DNA of 64,000 nt from an uncultured SAR116 cluster alpha proteobacterium (lineage in GTDB: Bacteria; Pseudomonadota; Alphaproteobacteria; Puniceispirillales; Marisalimonadaceae). The stretch lies in assembly GCA_902589185.1 (NCBI GenBank), contig CACIRZ010000003.1, forward strand, positions 27,728 to 91,727. The letters run 5' to 3'. Made by a program: the position numbers and the translations under genes. Shown piece after piece: positions 53,823 through 61,800 of this stretch. Position 1 is the first letter of the stretch. Every line of letters begins with the position of its first letter. The notes under the pieces are model-generated. The model worked only from the letters and a program-made list of their open reading frames with translations, made no database searches and was not told the DNA's origin.

Positions 53823-55013
53823 ATTAAAATTCTTCAAGTTAAAACTATCTTCTAAGACAACTTTTTGTGACTTAAGTTCTTTTATATTTTTTGCACAAAT
53901 TTGTTCCATAACATTTGAAAGTTCATCTTTTAGAATATCGTGCACATGGTTAGCACCTTTGTCACCTAAAGCAGCAAGTCCAATGATAAATGGCCTTCCT
54001 GTCATAATAAAATCTGCCCCAAGCATTAAACCTTTGCAGATATCTTGTCCTGAGTAAAAACCTGAATCTATAATGATGGGAAACTTTGGTCCTAATTTTT
54101 TACGGACTTCAGGCAAAATTTGTAATGGACTGGGAGCAATATCAATTTGTCTTCCTCCGTGATTAGACAAATAAATTGCATCGACAACCTTTGCTGCCTT
54201 AATTGCATCATCTAAATGCATCAAACCTTTTAAAATTATTGGACCTTTCCAAATGTCTCTTACCTCTTTGAGATAATCCCAATCTAAATATCGTTGCATT
54301 TGACTTCCTGCAAAACCTGCTTTTGACTTGGCATTACCATGCCATGTACCATCACTATATTGATCCATTGTTCCAAATGCAGGTATTCCATTTATAAGTG
54401 TATTGATAGACCACATCGGGCAGATTGCAGCTTGAAAAAAGGTACGTATATTATTTTTGGGAGGCACAGAAACACCTGCCATCCTTAATCTTTCTCTTCT
54501 ACTTGACGCAGGTATATCTGCAGTAATTATTAGAGTTTTAAATCCAGAATTCTTTGCTCTTTTCAATAAATCATCTCGAATAGCTTTGTCTGCAGGTGGA
54601 TATAATTGAAACCAACCTGTACCATTTAAATGTTTTCCAACCTCTTCTACAGAAGTACAAGCAACTGTTGATAAAGAAAAAGGTATATTATTTTTAACTG
54701 ACATTTTTGATAAAGCCACTTCTGCACCTGGCCACATAAGGCTTGTCATTCCAACTGGTGCCATACCAAATGGAGCATTATACTCATAATCAAATAATTT
54801 AGTTTTTAGATTAGGATTTACGGTACCTTTTAAATAATTAGGAACTAAAAAAATTTTATTAAAAACTTTTCTATTATTTTCTAAAGCTTCATCATAACCA
54901 GTGCCTGCAAATAAGTATTCAGACGCAAAATGAGGCATTCTTCTTTTGGCAATATTAACCATATCAGAAACTCTTGGATATTTATCAACCAAATTAGACA
55001 AAGTTTTCTCCAT
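53814..55013 (-). CDS. FMN-dependent alpha-hydroxy-acid dehydrogenase/oxidase
   Basis: 399 residues. FMN-binding barrel with APVGMTSLMWP, LSTVACTSVEEV, GWFQLYPPADK, KTLIITADIP, KGLMHLDDAIKA and the active-site LSNHGGRQID with catalytic His and Arg. L-lactate dehydrogenase/mandelate-dehydrogenase type; the AAKRRMPHFASEYLFAGTG N-terminus fits the LldD-like group. Stop overlaps the ThDP enzyme gene by 9 bases, tail to tail. Divergent from the RraA-like gene over 74 bases that hold a palindrome. Confidence 0.92.
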   Translation of the reverse strand: MEKTLSNLVDKYPRVSDMVNIAKRRMPHFASEYLFAGTGYDEALENNRKVFNKIFLVPNYLKGTVNPNLKTKLFDYEYNAPFGMAPVGMTSLMWPGAEVALSKMSVKNNIPFSLSTVACTSVEEVGKHLNGTGWFQLYPPADKAIRDDLLKRAKNSGFKTLIITADIPASSRRERLRMAGVSVPPKNNIRTFFQAAICPMWSINTLINGIPAFGTMDQYSDGTWHGNAKSKAGFAGSQMQRYLDWDYLKEVRDIWKGPIILKGLMHLDDAIKAAKVVDAIYLSNHGGRQIDIAPSPLQILPEVRKKLGPKFPIIIDSGFYSGQDICKGLMLGADFIMTGRPFIIGLAALGDKGANHVHDILKDELSNVMEQICAKNIKELKSQKVVLEDSFNLKNFNLK

Positions 55014-55035
55014 AAAATTATTAGTGTTTTTAATT

Positions 55036-55045
55036 TAACATGTTA
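55036..55045. promoter_or_regulatory. Palindrome TAACATGTTA in the divergent hydroxy-acid oxidase/RraA spacer
   Basis: A perfect 10-bp inverted repeat, 23 bases before the oxidase start. The same core occurs at 9644-9653 upstream of tctC. Two spacers of carboxylate-utilisation genes sharing it make a common regulator conceivable. Confidence 0.3.
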
Positions 55046-55087
55046 TGAATAAATAATTAATCAAATAAATAAGTTCATGAGAAAAAA

Positions 55088-55792
55088 ATGATTGAAAATC
55101 CACCCTTAATACAAATTAAAAAATCAACAAGTAGAAATAGACCCTCCAAAAAACAGATTGATAGTTTTAAAAATATTCCAACAGGTTTCATATGTGATGC
55201 GCTGAACGGCTATGCTGCACTAGATACAGAAATTAAACCTTTATTCATTACTGGGAAAGATGTTGAACATATCGTTGGACCTGCTTTAACAGTTTTTTCC
55301 GGAGCAGCAGATGTTCTTGGAATGTCGATAGCATTAAGTGAAATTCAACCAGGAGATATTGTTGTAAACGGCGTCAGTGGTTTTCAAGGCACTGCTGCAG
55401 TCGGTGATAGAATTGCAGGAATGATTAAAAATAATGGTGGTATAGGCCTTGTAACAGACGGTCCAATGAGAGATTTACAGGGCATCATTGAAACAGGCCT
55501 AAGTTGCTTTTGCACAGGTCTTAATCCAAATTCACCTTATAATAGCGGCCCAGCTAAAATTGGATATCCAACGGAAATAGGAGGCAAAACTGTTAGTTCT
55601 GGAGATATTATTGTTGCTGATGCTGACGGTGTTACTGTAGTACCATTTAACAAAATTGATGAGGTTATAGACAAGTTAAATAAGATAATTGAGCTAGAAA
55701 ACGCCATGGATGAAAAGGTAAGAGATGGACTTAAAATTTCTCAAAAAGCTCTTGATTACATAAACAGTGATCAAGTTGTATATGAAGATTAG
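55088..55792 (+). CDS. RraA-like (4-hydroxy-4-methyl-2-oxoglutarate aldolase) family protein
   Basis: 234 residues. GDIVVNGVSGFQGTAAVGDRIA and GIGLVTDGPMRDLQG carry the active-site residues (the Asp-Gly and Arg-Asp pair) of RraA-type aldolases; ITADADGVTVVPF-like DADGVTVVP ends the fold. The family splits or decarboxylates 2-oxo diacids, or (as RraA) binds RNase E; the catabolic context favours the enzyme. Divergent from the hydroxy-acid oxidase, which could make the 2-oxo acid it uses (inference). Confidence 0.88.
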   Translation: MIENPPLIQIKKSTSRNRPSKKQIDSFKNIPTGFICDALNGYAALDTEIKPLFITGKDVEHIVGPALTVFSGAADVLGMSIALSEIQPGDIVVNGVSGFQGTAAVGDRIAGMIKNNGGIGLVTDGPMRDLQGIIETGLSCFCTGLNPNSPYNSGPAKIGYPTEIGGKTVSSGDIIVADADGVTVVPFNKIDEVIDKLNKIIELENAMDEKVRDGLKISQKALDYINSDQVVYED

Positions 55793-55887
55793 TCCTTTAT
55801 AGTTTTGTAGGGTTAGATATAAAACTTCTCTATAACCATAAAGATAAGTATCTGAAAATAAATTCAAAAATAACTTCTTTTATTTGT

Positions 55888-58800
55888 CTATAAATCAGTT
55901 TGTGCTACAAAACTTTTACTAAAATCTATTATAATAGTCTTTATTTCTTTTTTTATAAAACCAACTATTTGGGAGGCTCTAGATATTGCAGCATCAATAA
56001 CTATTTGTTTAGATTTTTCAAGGAAATTTTTAGAATTGTAATTCAGTGGCTTAATCACAAGACCTTTTTCTCTATATTCTAATTTATAATTATATGAATT
56101 AGTTTCTGATATTTTTAAGATAAAAGTTTTTTCATCAATGACTTCACCAGGCTCATCAAATTTTTCTTTTTCTTCTTCATCATTGAAATCTTTAGTTATT
56201 TTATTACCTAAAGTATTTTCATTATAAATAGCTTCAACATTAGCATCTGAATTATCTTCAATAACAACAATTTTTGCATTAATGCTTCCACCATTCTGAA
56301 TTGATATAGTTCTCAAATTAAAATTCTTTAAAAGGAAGGTGTTTAAAGTTGAAGACAGGCTTGTGCTTGATGAGGAACTGGAAGAACTGGAAGAAGCAGA
56401 TGAGTTTACTACATTACTTGTTATATTATTAATATTTGTAGTGTTTAAATTTATTTCTAAGGTGTACGATGAAGTTGCAGAATTATAGTTTAATGTTGAA
56501 AGAATATTTGCAGAGATAGTAACTGTTCCAACATTAACAAACGTTACTTCTCCGGTACTAGAATTTACAGTGGCAATTGAATTATCATTAGAAGAATACA
56601 CAACCGGCAATCCTGAAATACTTGGTGTCCCTGTAAGTGTATAGGACGAACTAGTAAAAGTTTTTTCTTGATTGCTTAAGCCACTAATTGTTGGATTGCC
56701 AATTGTAATATTAGCAAAATGTGAGTTTTGATTTGTAATACTATAATTTCCAATATCATCACCACTATAATTAGATGTAATATTTACCACTCTTCCAGTT
56801 CCAATATTTTCATTTGCAAACACCCCTGAAAAACTTCCTGAAAAGTCATCTCCTGAAACAAGTCCATTGTAACTGACATTGGATGTATCTAAAGTTACTG
56901 CTTTAGTGCCGTCGTAAGATTTATTAGAAACTGAAATATTAGATACAGTTAAAGGTCTTGCAGATACGTTAGCAGTTGTTGTCTGACCTGAACTAATTGA
57001 ATAGTTAGATGCAAGTCCTCCATTACTACCATCAACTAAAGTTAATGAATTAACTGTAACAGTTTTACCAGTACCAATATTCTTATTATCAAAAGTTGAA
57101 GAGTTGGTATTATTTATTGTTTCTGAACCAATTAATCCTGAAAAAGACAAGACTGTTGTCGCATTTGTTGTGCTATCATAAACTTTATTAGATGCTGTGA
57201 TACCAGATACAGTTAAAGCTTTTGCAGTAACGTTAGCTGTTGTAGTCTGACCTGTACTGATTGAATAATTAGCTGCTAAACCTCCATTACTTCCATCTGC
57301 TAATGTAATTGAGTTAACTGTTACTGTCTTTCCTGTACCAGCATTTTTATTATTAAATGTTGATGAGTTTGTACTTGTAACTGTTTCTGACCCAACAAAT
57401 CCTGACAGAGTTAGAGTTGATGTTGCTGCTGATGAGCCATCATAAACCTTATTCGACGCAGATGCTGTTGCCGTTAATGCTTTGGCAGATATATTAGCAG
57501 TTGTTGATGTTTGGTCTGTTATATTATAGTTGCTTACATCAGCTCCACTGTAACTTGAAGTAATCGTCACTGTCTTACCAGTTCCAGCATTAGCATTGGC
57601 AAATACACCAGAGTAGCTAGCTGCAAAATCATCCCCATTGACAAAGCCGCTATAAACCGCTGATGAACTATCCATCGTTGCTGTAACGGTACTATCATAC
57701 GTCTTGTTTGAAGCTTTAACACCAGATACTGTTAATGACCTTGCAGTGATATTGGCTGTAACATCGGCATGGTTGGTTATTGAATAGTTGCTTACATCTG
57801 CACCACTATAACTTGGTGTTATTGTTACTGTCTTTCCTGTGCCAACGTTTTTATCAGAAAACGATCCTATGAAGATGCCATTAAATGTATCACCACTGAC
57901 TAATCCGCTATATGCCACAGAGGATGCATCTAATGATGCGACAGAATTACCATCATAGGCCTTGTTTGATGCTGTTATGCCAGATACGGTAAGTGACTTT
58001 GCAGTTATATTTGCTGTTGTTGTCTGTCCTGCACTGATTGAGTAGTTAGCTGCTAATCCACCATTTGTTCCATCTGCCAAAGTAATCGAATTAACTGTAA
58101 CAGTCTTTCCTGTGCCAACATTCTTGTTGTCAAATGTCGATGTGTTTGTTGATCCTAATGTTTCTGATCCAACAAGACCTGATAGAGTTAATGTAGCATT
58201 AGCAGAATTGCTTGCATTATAGGTTTTATTTGACGCAGAGGCTGTTGCTGTTAAGGCTTTGGCTGTGATGTTTGCAGTTGTTGTGGACTGATCAGTAACT
58301 GAATAGTTGTTAACGTCAGCTCCACTATATGAAGATGTAATTGTTACCGTCTTTCCAGAACCAACATTTGCATTAGCAAATACTCCAGAGTAACTGCCTG
58401 TAAACGTATCTCCAGAGACAAGACCGCTATAAACTGCTGATGTGCCATCCATTGTTGCTGTTACGCTACCGTCATATGTTTTACTAGAAGCTGTTATGCC
58501 AGATACTGTTAGAGCCTTTGCTGTAATATTTGCTGTTGTTGATGACTGATCAGTTACACTATAGTTGCTTACATCAGCACCGCTATAAGAAGATGTAATT
58601 GTAACTGTTTTGCCTGTGCCAATATTCTTATCAGAAAATGCTCCAGTGTAAGTTCCATTAAATGTATCACCACTAACTAATCCACTATAAGCAACAGAAG
58701 ATGCATCCAATGTTACATTTGTGCTTCCATCATAGGTCTTATTCGAGGCTGTTATACCAGACACAGTTAGTGACTTTGCTGTTATGTTTGCTGTTGTGGT

Positions 58801-61800
58801 CTGTCCTGCACTGATTGAATAGTTAGCTGCTAATCCACCATTTGTTCCATCTGCCAAGGTGATTGAATTTACTGTTACTGTTTTTCCTGTACCAACATTC
58901 TTGTTATCAAAGGTTGATCCTACAGTCTGCCCTAAGGTCTCTGAGCCAACTAATCCAGTAAAAGTTAAAGTGGTTGAAGCTGTTGTTGCTCCATCATAAG
59001 TCTTGTTTGACGTAGAAGCTGTGGCTGTTAATGTTTTTGTAGATATATCAGCAGTTGTTGATGATTGATCTGTTACACTATAGTTTCCAGCGTCTGCTCC
59101 ACTATATGAAGATGTAATCGTTACTGTCTTCCCAGTTCCGACGTTGGCATTGCTGAATGCTCCTGTATAAGAGCCTGTAAATGTGTCTCCAGAGACAAGA
59201 CCGCTATACAATACAGATGATGTATTCAAAGTAGCACTCGTACTACCATCATATATTTTACTGGACGCTGTAATACCAGATACAGTTAAAGCCTTTGCAG
59301 TTATATTAGCAGTCACATCAGCATGGTTAGTTATTGAATAGTTACTTACATCTGCTCCACTGTAGCTTGGTGTTATTGTTACAGTCTTTCCTACGCCAAC
59401 GTTCTTATCAGAAAATGCTCCAGTGTAAGTTCCATTAAATGTATCACCACTAACTAATCCACTGTAAGCAACAGAAGATACATTTAATGATGCGACAGAA
59501 TTACCATCATAGGCCTTGTTTGATGCTGTTATGCCAGATACGGTAAGTGACTTTGCAGTTATATTTGCTGTTGTTGTCTGTCCTGCACTGATTGAATAGT
59601 TTGCTGCTAATCCTCCATTACTCCCATCTGCCAAAGTAATCGAGTTAACTGTAACTGTCTTATTTGATCCAACATTCTTATTATTAAATGTCGATGTGTT
59701 TGTTGATCCTAGTGTTTCAGATCCAACCAGACCTGATAGAGTTAAAGTAGCAGTAGCTGAATTTGTTGCATCATAAGTTTTATTAGACACAGATGTTGTC
59801 GCTGTTAATGCCTTTGTAGATATATCAGCAGTTGTTGATGATTGGTTGGTCACACTATAGTTACTTACATCAGCTCCACTATATGAAGATGTAATTGTAA
59901 CTGTCTTTCCAGAACCAACATTCGCATTACTAAAAGCTCCTGTATAAGATCCATTAAATGTATCGCCAGATATAAGACCGCTATACAATACAGATGATGT
60001 ATCTAAAGTAGCACTCGTGCTACCATCATATGTTTTACTAGAGGCTGTTATGCCAGATACTGTTAGAGCTTTTGCTGTAATGTTTGCTGTTGTTGTTTGC
60101 CCAGGAGCAACCGAATAGTTAGAAGCCAAGCCACCATTATTACCATCCGCTAAGGTGATTGAATCAACAGTTACCGTCTTCCCTGTTCCTACGTTTTTAT
60201 TATTAAATGATGATGAATTTGTGTAAGTTAAAGTCTCAGAACCTACAAATCCTGATAATGTAACTGTAACTGTTGCTGAGGAGTTACTATCATAGATCTT
60301 GTTAGATGCTGTATTTCCGGATACTGTTAATAATTTTGGCGCTATATGGGCTGTAGTAGTTTGCCCTGCACTGATTGAATAGTTAGCTGCTAATCCACCA
60401 TTAGTTCCATCTGCCAAAGTAATCGAGTTAACTGTAACAGTCTTATTTGATCCAACATTTTTGTTATCAAAGGTTGATCCTACAGTTTGACCTAAGGTCT
60501 CAGATCCAACTAATCCAGTAAAAGTTAAAGTGGTTGAAGCTGTTGTTCCTCCATCATATGTCTTGTTTGAAGCAGATGCAGTGGCTGTTAATGCTTTCGT
60601 AGATATATCAGCATTAGTCGATGATTGGTCTGTTACACTGTAGTTCCCAGAATCTGCGCCACTATAACTTGAAGTAATATTAACGGTCTTTCCAGAACCA
60701 ACATTTGCATTAGCAAATACTCCAGAGTAACTGCCTGTAAATGTGTCTCCAGAGACAAGACCGCTATAAACTGCTGATGTGCCATCCATTGTTGCTGTTA
60801 CGCTACCATCATATGTTTTACTAGACGCTGTTATGCCAGATACTGTTAGAGCCTTTGCTGTAATATTTGCTGTTGTTGATGACTGATTAGTTACGCTGTA
60901 GTTACTTACGTCTGCTCCACTATAGCTTGGTGTTATTGTTACTGTCTTGCCAGTTCCAACGTTTTTGTCAGAAAACGCTCCTATGAAGGTGCCATTAAAT
61001 GTATCACCACTAACTAATCCACTATAAGCAACAGAAGATGGATCTAATGTTACATTTGTGCTTCCATCATACGTCTTATTCGATGCGGTTACACCAGATA
61101 CTATTAATGACTTAGCCGTTATATTGGCTGTTGTTGTTTGCCCTGCACTGATTGAATAGTTTGCAGCTAATCCTCCATTTGTTCCATTTGCCAAAGTAAT
61201 CGAGTTAACTGTAACAGTCTTTCCTGTAGCAACATTCTTGTTGTTAAATGTTGATCCTACAGTCTGCCCTAATGTCTCTGTACCAACTAATCCAGTAAAA
61301 GTTAGTGTGGTTGAAGCTGTTGTTCCTCCATCATATGTCTTGTTTGACGCAGAAGCTGTCGCAGTTAATACTTTTGGTACTATATTTCCAGTTGTTGATG
61401 ATTGATCTGTTACACTATAGTTGCTTGAATCAGCTCCACTATAAGAAGATGTAATCGTTACTGTCTTTCCTGTGCCAACATTCGCATTAGCGAATACTCC
61501 AGAATAACTGCCTGTAAAATCGTCTCCATCAACTAAACCACTATAAGATATACTTGATGTATCAAGTGGTGCTGTAACTGTTCCATCATATTCTTTATTG
61601 TTAACTGTTAATCCAAAAACTGTTATGCCAGTCACTCCTAAAGGTCTTGATGTAATATTCGCTGGTGTACTTGATTGGTCAGTGACCGTATAGTTATTAA
61701 CATCAGATCCGCTATAACTTGAGGAGATTGTTACAGTCTTACCTGTACCAATATTCTTATCAGAAAATAAACCACTATAACTGCCAGCAAAAGAGTCTCC

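Noticed and set aside
55793..55887. Hairpin with GGTTA/TAACC after the RraA gene as terminator
   Set aside because: The stem is only five base pairs with a long loop and no adjacent U-run; not enough to call.
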